Part shown: positions 12,609 to 23,645 of the stretch, one piece after another
Numbering within the stretch: position 1 is the first letter of the stretch
Layout: the number at the start of each line of letters is the position of its first letter
Assembly: GCA_007922195.1 (NCBI GenBank)
Contig: ML682116.1
Span: 1,260,433-1,324,432 of the forward strand
Direction: 5' to 3'
Length of the DNA: 64,000 bases
DNA from: Podocnemis expansa
Lineage: Eukaryota; Chordata; Testudines; Podocnemididae
The notes under the pieces: generated by a model
Told to the model about the DNA's origin: nothing
What the model saw: only the letters and a program-made list of their open reading frames with translations
Databases searched by the model: none
Program-made: the position numbers and the translations under genes

Positions 12609-13270
12609 TTAAGACAACAATTTGATTCTCCCACCCCCCCAGTTCCAATTCCACTCTCTATTATCCCTGCCGTTACAGTTCCTGTACCTCCCAAGTTCCA
12701 TCCGTTCCCCCAGATCTCCATCATTGTGACTTACCTGTGGGCTTTGGTCGCCTTCCCCCTTCAAGCCTAGTTTAAAGCCCTCTTTATAGGTTTGCCAGTC
12801 AATATCTGAATATGCTCTTCCCCTTCCTTGACAGGTGGAGTCCATCTCTTCCAAGCAGTCCTTCTTTCTAGAACAATACTCCATGGTCAAGGAAGCCAAA
12901 TTCCTCTTGACAACACCATCCTCACAGCCAGGCATTCACCTCCAGGATGCATCTGTCTCTGCTCAGGCCCATATTTTTGACTGGAAGGATCGAAGAGAAT
13001 ACCACCTGTGCACCAAACTCCTTCACCCACGCTCTCAGAGCTCTGTAGTCACCTTTGATCTGCTGAGAATCACCTCTCGTAGTGTCACTGGTTCCCACAT
13101 GGATGAGTAGCATTGGTTAGTAGTCAGAGGGGTGGATGATTCCCGACAATCCCTCCATAACATCTCGGATATGGACCCCTGGCAGGAAGCATACCTCCCA
13201 AGAGGCCTTGTCAGGGAGACAGACAGGTGCTTCTGTCCACCTCAGAAGTAAGTCCCCAACCACCACAACC
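12609..13270 (-). pseudogene. CR1 ORF1 esterase-like region, broken
   Basis: Two minus-strand segments are recognisable. One at 12922-13113 reads MLLIHVGTSDTTRGD, then AWVKEFGAQVVFSSILPV and ILEVNAWL. The other, at about 12780-12935, encodes the tail of the same SGNH-hydrolase-like domain (EYCSRKKDCLEEMD, DSTCQGRGRA). Upstream, 13135-13270 gives VVVVGDLLLRWTEAPV and VHIRDVMEGLSGI, the domain start with the GDS-like block changed to GDL. CR1 ORF1 proteins of reptiles and birds carry such an esterase domain plus a zinc-knuckle region; the latter is not clear here. Confidence 0.8.
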
Positions 13271-13605
13271 CTACATCTCCTCCTGGATGTGGTGGATGTG
13301 ATCGTCCTAGCCTTGGGGGTTCATTGCTTCTTGTCTTCCACCTCATCCCTTGTCTCTAGCACTGCATAACAGTTCTCCACCACAACGGAGGGTGCAGTGG
13401 GAACAGAGGTGGAGCACTGTCGGCTGCCAGACTGTCGACTTCAACTCAGCACACTGGAGTTGCCAATGTAAGTGTATGTTAGGAAGTCAAAGGGAGACAC
13501 CCAGGTTATTTTAAGTAACTTGTGTATCTCCCTTGGACTGCCACCAAAAGCAGAAGCAAGTACAGACCAAAGCTTAATCTCACTGAAAGGCAAAAGTACC
13601 TAGGC

Positions 13606-14025
13606 CAGTGCCAGATTTATGCACAAGCAAAGTAAGCTATGACTTAGGGCCTCACATTATAAGAGGCCTCTAAATACGACAGATAGCTAAGATTTATCAT
13701 AATCAAAAGTGCTAATGCAAGTAAGACTTTTTGCAAGATGTATGTTTTATCGAGTTGTTTTTTGTTGCTTTTTTGCCTATGTATAAATGCAACTATAATG
13801 GCTAATCGTTTATTTTTTCATTACCCTTTCTGTTATAATAAAAGAAGCAAGGAGTCCTGTGGCACTTAGGCCTCCTTGCTTCTTTTGCTGAACTACACTA
13901 ACACGGCTGCCCCTTTGGAACTTTCTGTTACAATGTAATATACTTTTTCTCTTTTATTTTTAATGGTATGGGACCTTTGGATCTTGACATAGTTTAGGGC
14001 CTCAGCATGTCTTAATTCAGTCCTG
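13606..14025. mobile_element. hAT-like non-autonomous element, host of a PLE foldback
   Basis: Begins CAGTGCCAGATTTATGCACA and ends CAGTCCTG, with the block CTTAGGGCCTCA near the left and its counterpart TTTAGGGCCTCAGC near the right. The flanks ACCTAGGC (13598-13605) and CCTAGGAC (14026-14033) share CCTAGG and may be a worn 8-bp target duplication. CAG/CTG ends with 8-bp duplication are typical of hAT transposons. The PLE piece at 13842-13922 lies inside it. Confidence 0.5.
13842..13922. mobile_element. Miniature PLE tail foldback
   Basis: Reads AAGCAAGGAGTCCTGTGGCA in the minus-tail orientation. It switches at about 13868 to the plus-tail orientation (CCTCCTTGCTTCTTTTGCTG), then ACTAACACGGCTGCCCCTTTGG. 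It is the shortest head-to-head PLE tail pair in the window. Confidence 0.75.
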
Positions 14026-14033
14026 CCTAGGAC

Positions 14034-15685
14034 CCTTTTGAAAGTGGACTAAGTCATTTGGGCTCTTTTGAAAATTTCATCTCTAAATCATATAAATTTG
14101 TATAGTACTTTCTTTTTAATCCTATTAAATTAGTAGAGAATCTTACAGATTTCATCCCTATTAATTTCTGTCAGACTTTTTCAAAAGGCTTATCTCATAT
14201 AAACAGACCATCTGCTTTGTATGCACAGTTTTGGTCTTTATGTGCACAAATTAGCTGTCTAATTGCAAACGGATATTTTCACACAAATGTTTGTGAAACT
14301 CAGTCACTTCACGTTTTTTAAACCATAAAGCCTCTACTGACAACTATTCTTGCCTTTATAGTATCTTACCTACCGTGTTTCTAAAAACAGCTATTACCCT
14401 GCAGGAGATATTAAATCTGATTCTATTTCTAAGGCTCCTTGGTCTGATATAGTCTTTACATTTAGTTCAAACACAGTGAAGTACTGAAGTAAGCTATTTA
14501 TAGGGAAACCAGCCACAAACCTTCAGATGAAGACGACAAAGGCCTTAAACTGCTTCAATTTTAAGCAATAACTGCATAGCAACTTGTGAAACATAATTGG
14601 TCTCACTCAAACAGCAAGAATTATCTGCTTTAAAATCAAGGATATATCTTTTTTTACCATTGTTTTGTCCAGTCTAGTTATAAACATGTTAAATAAACTA
14701 TTCCACAGCTTAATAGCCCTCTCAATTAGGAGAAACATTTTTTTTCATACAGCCTGTGGTCCAATGTCCAATGACTTCAATCAACTTTAGATCCAGCTGT
14801 TTCATTTTCTGTCTTGATTATATTTCTCTACATACAGTTATACCTCCTCTTGCAAAACTAAATAACTCCTCATCTCTCACTGGTATTTAGATACTTTAAA
14901 GATTAGTAAACAACACTGATTGGCACCCAGAGTAACTGGTAGGGCAGCAGAGGTTTGGATGATAGGCAGGTGTGTAGAAAGATTGGGTACAACATGCTCA
15001 GATCAAATAATCAAAATGTAACTTCCTGGGCCACACAAAGCAACCTGAAGATTAGACACATGAGGACATTCTCTATTTTTCCATTCAGATTAGAAAAAGA
15101 TATAGATGGGGGAAAATAATCTGAAACACAAATATGTAACAGAAAAGAAAAATCCAGAAAATAGTGACACTGACATAGACTTTGTGATGACATTGGAAAG
15201 CAAATTAGATGCGACTTTGAAATGAAACATACCTACAAAATAGGCCTATACAATTATAAACCACATATGCAAAAGAATAATATCACCATGCTGGACAACA
15301 ATTGTCTTTCATGCACTGTTCTGATGCAATTAGACCTAGAATTCAAATTTTATGCACAAAATTAGTAGAAAAAACCCTGTGGAGAGTACAGGGAAGAACA
15401 GCTAAAATGGTTAGACATTTGGAATAAACGACTAGGAAGAAAGACTTCAAAAGTTAAAATATGCATAATGTGATCAGGCATCAAGAAAGGCATAAAACAT
15501 TACGGACAGGTAACAGTTTGTTCACAGTTAACAATGTAACTCAGTTTAATTTATATACTTGACATTGTCCTCTCTGTCCTCCAAACCAACTTCTGCTAAA
15601 TCCACAAATCAATGAATGATAGCTTAAAAATGTGTAGGTCAGGTTAGGGGTTGAAGAAGAGCTTTATAATTTATCTCCCTCCTAT
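14034..15685. other. Intron-like sequence with one old LINE trace
   Basis: AT-rich without a gene. The phrase ATTCCACAGCTTAATAGCCC followed by TCTCAATTAGGAGAAACAT at 14699-14740 resembles the reverse complement of an old CR1/L3 LINE 3' coding end, extending perhaps over 14650-14930. Nothing else recognised. Confidence 0.45.
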
Positions 15686-15689
15686 ATCA

Positions 15690-15905
15690 TCACTGTATCT
15701 GAGTCCCTCACAGCCTAATGTATTCATTCTTACAATACCTCTGTGAGGTAGGACACTCTATTACCCTATTTTACAGATGGGGAACAAGGAAATGAGAGGC
15801 TAAGTGCCTTGTGCAAGGTCACACAAGGTCCTGCTCTGTGGTAGAGCAGGGACTGAATCCTAGAGTGTCAAGTGCTTTGGTATTGCCCTAACCACTTAAC
15901 CAAGA
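15690..15905 (-). repeat. MIR-type SINE, minus orientation
   Basis: Contains CTCTGTGAGGTAGGACACTC, TTACAGATGGGGAACAAGGA, CTAAGTGCCTTGTGCAAGGT and a tail with GGACTGAATCCTAGAG and CCCTAACCACTTAAC. This is the reverse complement of MIR from its 3' part through the central core to the tRNA-related head. One of the best-preserved SINEs here. Confidence 0.85.
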
Positions 15906-16736
15906 AGTTTGTAAATTGACACCTTAAAAACAGGGTACATCATGGTCCAAAATGTCTTCTGACTTTATTTTTTATATTATAAATGCAGAAAGACAAGAAA
16001 TCACCTTAGTTTAGGGGATTTGTCCAGTCAAGAGAAAATACCAAAAAAGCAAAGGGTAGTTATGAACATTTTAAATAATAACCGCAAAATGACAAATTGG
16101 ATTCAATAGCCTTGAAGTAAGGTGCCAATTAAGTGCTGGAGACCTAGACTTTCACTTAAAAAACAATAAGTTTCTAAAATTATTGTATCCAGAGATAGAC
16201 CTAAATATATAAACTTAATACTACAGAGACCTGTCAATGGAAAATACTAATACAAAAGTCAAAATTAAACAAGACAAGCTGCTTTGTAAATTAAAACACA
16301 CAAAAGAATTGGTGGTCACAAAGGATACAACATACTTCTAATGCTTTTTTATCAGATTGTAACCTGAGAATAAATTGTACGAGAAGACGATAATCAAGCT
16401 TACTTAAATTCATCTTGGCATGAAAAATACTTTACTCTTTTGCTTGATCCCAGCCTCTGCTATATGCTGGTATGCCTCTTCTATGGACGTCCTAACAGGC
16501 TCATTTTGCTGCTCAAATCATTATACTGTAGCTCCCATTTACATAAGCTCAATATAGAAAAAATCTCTTTCTCCACTGATACTTTGTATTTACATAACTT
16601 TATGCATTAACTGTATATGTATGGATATGTGTATACATAAAAACACATTTTATATTAAATATGAAGATTTAACCAGCAAAATGAGCTCTTTATATAAGCT
16701 GTCAGTGCATGTGTACAAACGTACAGCAAAAAACGT
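15906..16736. other. Intron-like sequence without recognised features
   Basis: AT-rich; no reading frame or repeat family recognised. Confidence 0.45.
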
Positions 16737-16739
16737 ACA

Positions 16740-17098
16740 GGCTATGTCTACACCGCCAAATTAGTCTGGATTAAGGAAGTTTAGACTGGACTAATTTAGC
16801 TTTTGGTTACATTAGGCTTTGCCTAGTCTGAACTAAGAAATTAAGTTAGTTTGGACTTACTCACTTTAGTTTGAACTAAGCGCATGCAATACCTAAACTA
16901 ACAGTTAGATTGAACTTAAAAAGTGTGAACTAACCCATTAGTTTGAACTAGTCACGTGTTCTAGTTCAAACTAAAACTTTAGTTTGAACTAGAATGTGTG
17001 GCTATTTTGAACTAGCCCAGGCTTAGTTCGGATTAACCTCGGACTTCTTTAGTTTGGACTAACAAGTCCGAACTAAAATTGCTGATGCAGACATAGCC
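16740..17098. mobile_element. 359-bp MITE with multiple TTAGTTTGAACTAA motifs
   Basis: Terminal inverted repeats are GGCTATGTCTACACCG at the left and the reverse complement GGCTATGTCTGCATCA at the right. Inside, the motif AGTTTGAACTA or its complement TAGTTCAAACT occurs repeatedly (around 16866, 16937, 16963, 16978, 17000), making the whole element prone to fold. Flanking trinucleotides are ACA and ATA, compatible with a worn 3-bp duplication. Non-coding and carried by a transposase in trans. Confidence 0.8.
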
Positions 17099-17284
17099 AT
17101 AAAGTTCAATCCATCATGTTCATCAACCAGAAGGGTCAGATGTTCTTTCTTTTGCATGAATACCTTCCTGAGCAGAAAACACTGCATAATGAAGGACTCT
17201 TACATCTATAGGAACAAGGTGTACAAAAACCAATTCCTGATATTTAAAGCCAGGCAAATTCAAATTAGAAATAAGTTACAGATA

Positions 17285-17602
17285 GGGTGCATCTATAGAG
17301 CAAATCAAACCAAACTAAAATAAAACAAAAACCATGGCAGTGATCCTCAAAGTCCAGTCGACTGATTTTGGCCTGTGCTATGGGGCTAAAAAATGGATGT
17401 ATCTATGTTCAAGCTCTGGCTGGAACCTGGGCTCTAAGACCCTCCCCTCTCACTGGCTCACAGAGCCCAGGCTCCTGTCCAAGTCCAAGCATCTACACAC
17501 TCCTCATGCATCCAAATCAATTGGTCCAGACTCTGAGGCTCACTGGAGCAAGATGATGGGGTTTTTTTTGTTTTTTGTTTTTCCTGCTGTGTGCTTGTAC
17601 CC
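17285..17602. mobile_element. 318-bp foldback MITE flanked by ATA
   Basis: Left end GGGTGCATCTATAGAGC; right end, as reverse complement, GGGTACAAGCACACAGC. The body is a long imperfect palindrome centred near 17445: GGAACCTGGGCTCTAAGACC on one side pairs with CTCACAGAGCCCAGGCTCC on the other. The flanks are ATA on both sides (17282-17284 and 17603-17605), a 3-bp target duplication. The 124-codon reading frame over it is accidental. By memory this is a common turtle MITE. Confidence 0.85.
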
Positions 17603-17605
17603 ATA

Positions 17606-20320
17606 TTTGGCAGCGAGGGTCATTAATCATGAAAACAAACCAGCAAGGGCAATGGTGAATTCCTCATCTCTGTATGTCTTCATATCAGGGCTGGATGCCT
17701 TACTGTAAGGTATGCTTTAATGAAATACAAGTTGTTGGGCCCAGTACAGGGAGCAAAACTGGATGTAATGCTGTATCAGACAAACTAGATGATCTAATAG
17801 TCACTTCTGGCCTCAACATCTATGAAAATATGCTCACTTATAATCATTTAAATCCAGCCACTCTCTCCATTCATGGGGTAGAGTGATGTAGCTTTCCTTT
17901 TGGAAATAGGGCTTGTGTTAGGAAAACGTGGTGGGAGCATACAAAGAAACTTGTACACTCATCCCAGTGTTCTAAGGATTAAGTAAAATTGTCTAAATGT
18001 TTAAAACATTTCTAAACTTCTGAACTGACAGTGGATTTCTTTTCTTATCCAATTATTATTAAAGATCATAAAGATACATGTGCAATTCATGGGCACTGAA
18101 ATAATTTGGCTGTTTTACAATGCACCTAAGGCGCGCGCACACACACACATTTTTTACAATCACACACCCTGCAATGTGTGAGCACCTGGCTGTGCTTGGC
18201 TGCAGAAGAATGGGATAGGAAAGTGCTTTCTGAGATGTTTGAATGGGCAGAGGTGGGAGTCTATTTCATGCAAAACAACAAAGTAATCATTTTTATTTCT
18301 AAACAAGACTGAATTCCAGAGTCATATATTAAAGCTGCAAGAAAATACCATCTTTGGTGAGAGGATAAGGCTTTAGCCAAAATGGTTGCCTAAATAATTC
18401 TGTTTCTTCAGTTTTATCCAGATGTATGACTGAGTGCAGAAAAGGGTTATTTTTTGTTTATTTGCATCATTGGAAAAGTATACATTTTAAGACTGAAAGA
18501 CAGCGCAGCTAGAAACCCACTGAAGAAGGAGAAAAATATGAAGACTGTCTCCTCTCCCTTACAAATAAAACCTCTGACTAAAAAAATATGGAGAGTGACA
18601 CTCACTCATAGTTTTTATTTTACTCAGTACCACATTGTACCAAGTAGGTGGGAGGGTTCTTTTTTTGTTTTTGTTTGTTTGTTTGTTTTTTAAGGAAATA
18701 TCCTTCTGTCATTTTGACTTCTAAACGAGAAAGGAACACGTGCTCTAAAATCTGCGTTGACTGCGACATATGAACACAACCTAAAGAGAGACTTAAAAAT
18801 CCTCTGAGGCCTGCAAAGAGCAACTTCCAGCTGAGACAAGATTAATACACACAGGCAGATTCACTTATGGCTGAGTTGACAAAACTGCTGTCTGCAACAA
18901 AGGAATCTTAGTTCCAGTCCATACCATAGTGATGCATAGGCTGCATGCACAGCCAATCTGCATTCAGGGAAAGATGGGGTGCTCCTTTTGTGAGGCTCCC
19001 AAAGAATGGAGGTCACATAAATAGATAAAAAGCAATTTACTGCTTTCCAGGTATGTAGGGAAGTGTGGATTAAGGTGGTAAAGTCATTCTGCTGCTGGGG
19101 CCGGAGGTAGAGAGATTGGGATGAGAGGAGAATATCTTTAAAAGTGTTATGCTAAGAAAACATACGCTGACGACGTAATGAGGTTTGCCATTTGTTCTTC
19201 ACTTTATAAAGAAATGCTATCATATTCCAACTTAAAATATCACATTTTTTAAAAAAAGTCCTTTACTCTTCTGAGTAATTCCCAAATTCAGAACACATTC
19301 CTTACCTTCCCCACTACCTCGCTTCTGGTTTTGCAATCAATACCAATCTGCTGTTTATATATTTTAAAAGATTTTGTAAAGCATTTTAAGGATAGTCAAG
19401 TGAGATGACATACATCATTTCTACTGAGTTCTCGCAATGACAGTAAATTCCTCAAAATTGAAATCAGCTCTGCAAATGTAAAAGACATAAACGGTCAGTG
19501 CTGATGACTAAAAAAGGCGAATGAGGTAACGGTAATGCTGGTAAGTTGTTTTTCTCCAATGTGCTGTAAATAATGAAGTGAAATTAAAATTTTTCAGTCA
19601 ACTTCAGCTATGTATGCACGCATATATGCACAGAAAAAGAATGTGAGATGAGACACAGATAGAATCAGAAGTAAAGGAGGGGGTTCCCATAAAAAGATGC
19701 TGAGATTTCTTTTATTTTGTTGTTGTTGATCCTGCAGCACAAGATCTCCTAGCGGCAGGAAACAATATATTGTTAATTTCCTGCAAAATCCCTCAATGCT
19801 GGAGAGCACTTTTCAATGAACATTCTCCACCATATATCTAGTCCTAGTGAATCTTCCCTGTTTCCCAACACTAGAAGATTGAAAACGAGATGCACAGTTA
19901 ACAACAGTCTCTGGTTTCTGGCAGGTGAATGAGTACAAAGAAATCCCATAGCGGTTTTCTCCTTTATAATCAGTCTGTCCTATTTGCCTGCACAGAACAA
20001 ATAATTCAGAATAATAGCTGGCACTACAAAACACCCTATTTCTGAAGACATCAAAGCATTTTTCAAATGTTAATAAATTAAAACTCACAATTCCCCTGTT
20101 AAGGTTGTAAATATTATTGTGACAAAGTTCATCAAAGAAGTCTGCTCAGAAAACAAAACCATCCAGATTTCCTGACTCCCCATTTTATCCCTTTACCAGA
20201 TGTTGGTTCTATTTCTGTAACTGTGATACAACAATTTGGTCTCTTTGAAGTACCTGTGACGTAAACAGCACTAGACTATGACACCCATAAATGAATCAGA
20301 CAGTAGGAACAGGCTGATTA
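17606..20320. other. Intron-like sequence with simple repeats only
   Basis: No gene recognised. A short (GC)n/(CA)n stretch lies at 18131-18149, and a T/G-rich stretch of TTTG units at about 18660-18695. Confidence 0.5.
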
Positions 20321-20325
20321 AGAAA

Positions 20326-20348
20326 TTTTTTTTTTTTTTTTTTTTTTT
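20326..20348 (+). repeat. Poly(T) run of 23
   Basis: Uninterrupted thymines. On the minus strand this would be a poly(A), but no retroposed sequence ending here was recognised. Confidence 0.85.
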
Positions 20349-20839
20349 ACACAGTGTATTTCTAATTCCACAATGAAAGGAGACAAAATACAGGAGAAAG
20401 GAACAATGCTACTAGTGGGTTGGTTAATCAGTGCAGATGCTCAGAACATAGCCCCAGATTTAAGTGTTGCCTGCTGAAAGGAATTTTTTGTTCTGTTTCA
20501 TGGAAAAGATGAACCATACGTAAAGGATCCTGATTAGCCCACAGAGGCTGAGTCTCATTAAAGATTAATATCGCACCAAGTTTAGACCAATTCTTCAAAT
20601 ACATATAAATAGTCTCAAGACTGAAGGAAGCTTGTGCCAGAATGCAAGATATAAGTGTGCTGCCCTTCAGTCTAAGTTCAGCCTGATCAAAACTAAGTTC
20701 CCACAATTCAGTTTCAGACACATATAACTACCTCAGAAAACAGAAGTTCCAACACAGCTCTCTTCAGATAATCTCTCTTATCACATCCACATCACCTGTA
20801 AACACAATGGGGCTCAGTGTTTACTGGAAAATATCTGTT

Positions 20840-21150
20840 GTAGGCCCCACAGAAGTCATTCCATCACACATATCCTGAATAAGATGGACATATCATTCTG
20901 GTACACCTGTCCTTGCAAATTCTACCAAACGAATTCTCTTGGTGCACAATTGCATGCCTTCTCCCTGTCCAGAAAGACCACACCCAATTGCAATTACTTT
21001 TCTTTGAATGTCTCCATGAGGATCCATACCACAAATATGGCATCATTTCTGATCCTTCCTGGATGAATCCATACTGATCCTTCCAAACTTCAGCCATGCC
21101 ACTTATCTCCTCTGGCAAGGATGTCAAGGCAAAAGAAAAGACCATCTTAA
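20840..21150 (-). pseudogene. RTE-type LINE reverse transcriptase relic
   Basis: On the minus strand, fragments in shifting frames follow the RTE RT order. First comes KDQYGFIQEG, matching NQFGFMPGRST. The next frame has DAIFVVWILMETFKEK, matching DAIFALR-LMEK-REKQ. LQLGVVFLDREKA follows and holds the first catalytic Asp region of LH-VFIDLEKAYDRVP. A last piece has MCDGMTSV, matching MYDGVTTSV. Stops and frame changes are frequent. I infer an old 5'- and 3'-truncated RTE element; what lies left of 20840 is not recognised. Confidence 0.65.
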
Positions 21151-21405
21151 ATTAAGTCCTGCTGGAGAAAGTGGGGCTCATCAGCCTTGGCAGGCAGCTC
21201 AAATAAGAGGAGGAAAACTCCAATTTCAAATTAGATATGGACAGCTGACCTGTCAAGCGCATTCCACAGGTATGCCCATAAGTGTGTCTAACTTAAAGTA
21301 CATTGCATATTTCTGTCTGACACGGTTTTTTAAAAAAATATTTTACAATTTTTTTTAGTTATAAAAGGAAATTTTCAAGTTTTAAAACACTAACACTGTT
21401 CCTTA
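21151..21405. other. Short unassigned interval
   Basis: AT-rich, no feature seen. Confidence 0.4.
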
Positions 21406-21588
21406 GTTCAAAAGGGGTAGCTGTGTTAGTCGAGTTCTGCAAAACAAGCAAGGAGTCCTGTGGCACTTAAAGACAAACACATTTATTGCACGAGCTTTCA
21501 AAGTGGGATTTTCTCTCACGAAAGCTGATGCAATAAATAACTTTATTAGTCTTTAAGTGCCATAGGACTCCTTGCTTGTTTTTCTGCA
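21406..21588. mobile_element. Head-to-head PLE tail pair
   Basis: Minus-orientation tail (AAAGGGGTAGCTGTGTTAGT then AAGGAGTCCTGTGGCACTTA) runs to about 21500. It joins a plus-orientation tail (AAAGTGGGATTTTCTCTCAC, then CTTTAAGTGCCATAGGACTC). There is no coding part. A CTTAG near each end may be a remnant of the target duplication. Confidence 0.8.
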
Positions 21589-22027
21589 TCTTAGATAATG
21601 CAGACGTTGGAAAAGTTATTCGAGCTTGTAAGTAATATATAAAACATAACATAATTGGACAGATTTGGACAATAGCTCACTCTAGAAACACCAGTTTGGG
21701 TTGGTGTATATTATGCCCCATGTGTTGATTAAAACGCATTGCCCAGTGAACCACACACCCCAAAATAAAATGCTGCTTTGTTGGAAAATGAATTGATGCT
21801 CTTCTCGAAAAAAATGAGGATTAAATCAGATTCCCTGGTTTCTTGTATTTTGTTCACTAGTTTAATTTGACTGCTCTAGTACCATCCAATGAGATTCAGG
21901 TTCTCCCCTATAATTAACCTCTCTCTCCTATTATTTATTTGTCCTCAAATGGTTTGCCATGCCTTAGAATGATCGTTCATTTTCTGAAACATATTTAAAT
22001 ACTCGTCCCAATCTCTGTGTATCCATC
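21589..22027. other. Unassigned interval
   Basis: No gene or repeat recognised between the PLE pair and the CR1 copy. Confidence 0.4.
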
Positions 22028-23645
22028 CAGGTCCCAGAGGACTGGAAAAGAGCAAATATAGTGCCCATCTCTAAAAGGGGAAATAAGAACAACCCAGGGA
22101 ATTATAGACCAGTCAGTTTAACCTCTGCACCAGGAAAAATAATGGAGCAAATAAATAAGGAATCCACTAGCAAATATCCAGAAGAGAATAAGGTGTTAAA
22201 TGATAGTCAGCATGGATTTGTCAAAAAACAAATGGTGTCAAACCAACCTGACAGGTTTCTATGATGGTGTAACAAACCTTGTGGAGAAAGGGGAAGCAGT
22301 AGATGTGGTGTATCTGGACTTCAGTAAGGCTTTTGATACAGTCTCACATCACCTTCTCATTAACAAACTAGCGATGGAGCTACTACGAGATGGGTGAAAA
22401 GCTGGTTGGATAATCACTCCCAGAGTGTAGTTATCAATGGTTCACAGTCATACTGAAAGGGCATAGCAAGTGTTGTACCACAGGGATCAGTTCTGCATCT
22501 GGTTCTGTTCAGTATTGTCATTAATGATTTAGATGATGGCATAGAGCAGTGGTTGTCAAACTTAGGGTCAGGAGTCAGTACTGGCTCACAGACCCTCAGG
22601 CACTGGGTTGCAGCACCTGCTACTGCCCTCACCAAAAGACAGGAATGCATTGCTCAAAGATGTAGTTATACAGTCACAAGGATAAATGATTTTTTTCAAC
22701 TGGGTCTCAGGAAAAAACATCTGAAAACCACTGGCATAGAGAATACACTTATAAGGTTTGCTGATAATTCCAAGCTGGGAGGGGTTGCAAGTGCTTTGGA
22801 AGATAGGTTCACAATTAAAAAATATTTGGACAAACTGGTGAAATGGTCTGAGGTAAACAAAATGAAATTCAATAAAGATATGTGTAAAGTACTCGAATTT
22901 GGAAAGAATAATCCATTGCACATATACAAAATGGGCAATGACTGCCTAGGAAGGAGTACTGTGGAAAGGGTTCTAGGTGTCATAATGGAACACAAACTAA
23001 ATATGAGTCAACAGCATAACACCATTGCATAAAAAGCAAAATACATTCTGGGATGTATTGACAGGAGTATTATAAGTTAGACATGACAAGTAATTCTTCT
23101 GCTCTACTTGGCCCTGATTAGACCTTAACTGGAGTACTGTGTCCAGTTCTGGGTGCCTCATTTTAGGAAAGATGTGGACAAACTGGAGGAAGTCCAGAGA
23201 AGATCAACATGAATGATTAGAGATCTGGAACACTTGACTTATGAGGGAAGATTGAAACAGCTGGGTTTGATTAGTCTGGAAGAAAGGGGACTAAGAGAGG
23301 ACATAACAACAATTTTCAAGTGCCTAAAAGATTGCCATGAGGAGGAGGAAGAAAAAAATATGTTCTCCTTAACTGCAGATCATAGGACAAGAGGCAATGG
23401 GCTTAAATTACAGCAACAGAGGTTTAGGTTGGACATTAGGAAAAAATTTCTAACCGCCAAGGTGATTAACCACTGGAACAAGTTGCCTAGGTAGGTTGTG
23501 AACTCTCCATTACTGGAAGTTTTTAAGAGCAGGTTAGATAAGCACCTGTCAGGAATGGCTTAAAAGGGTACTTGGTCCTGCCATGAGTGCAGGGCACTGG
23601 ACTTGATGACGTCTCATGGTCCCTTCAAGTTTCTATGATTCTATC
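22028..23645 (+). mobile_element. 5'-truncated CR1 LINE, plus strand
   Basis: Starts within the reverse transcriptase (CAGAGGACTGGAAAAGAGC, giving DWKRANIVPISKRG) and ends with the CR1 terminus TTTCTATGATTCTAT. Readable blocks are NNPGNYRPVSLTS (frame at 22061), [17 protein letters not shown] near 22300-22355 and, after the nested hAT element, FADNSKLGG (FADD changed to FADN) near 22755-22785. The 3' domain is at 22950-23495 (RLKQLGLISLEERGL, RFRLDIRKKF). Frames are broken several times. The 22547-22733 insertion is not part of CR1. Confidence 0.93.
22547..22733. mobile_element. 187-bp hAT MITE nested in CR1, TSD GCATAGAG
   Basis: Begins CAGTGGTTGTCAAAC and ends CTGAAAACCACTG, an inverted repeat. 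The 8-bp GCATAGAG occurs immediately on both sides (22539-22546 and 22734-22741). Removing element plus one duplication restores the CR1 reading across the junction. TIR CAGTGGTT and 8-bp duplication place it in the hAT superfamily (Charlie-like ends, by memory). A sister copy lies at 26122. Confidence 0.92.

Larger units (their letters stand above)
9665..13450 (-). mobile_element. Nearly full-length CR1 LINE, minus strand, inactive
   Basis: About 3.8 kb in the order expected for a CR1 retrotransposon read right to left: ORF1 esterase-like region (about 12609-13270), ORF2 endonuclease (11862-12347), reverse transcriptase (about 10430-11540) and the short 3' region (about 9665-9960). Every coding block is interrupted by stops or frame changes, so it cannot be functional. 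The 3' end has lost the usual ATTCTATG repeats. A 16-17 base run of C at 11058-11075 sits inside the reverse transcriptase. It is the longest retroelement in the window apart from the gypsy relic. CR1 is the dominant LINE family of turtles, crocodilians and birds. Confidence 0.92.

Noticed and set aside
13842..13922. tRNA-derived SINE
   Set aside because: No tRNA A and B box arrangement was seen; the sequence matches the PLE tails that elsewhere follow GIY-YIG coding sequence.
17334..17708. 124-codon plus frame starting at a good-looking CCATGG
   Set aside because: Lies over a foldback MITE with ATA duplications and extends into flanking intron; no protein match recognised.
20428..20721. 97-codon minus frame beside the RTE relic, possibly a continuation of it
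   Set aside because: The peptide does not follow the RTE order beyond the DMY region, so I limited the relic to 20840-21150.
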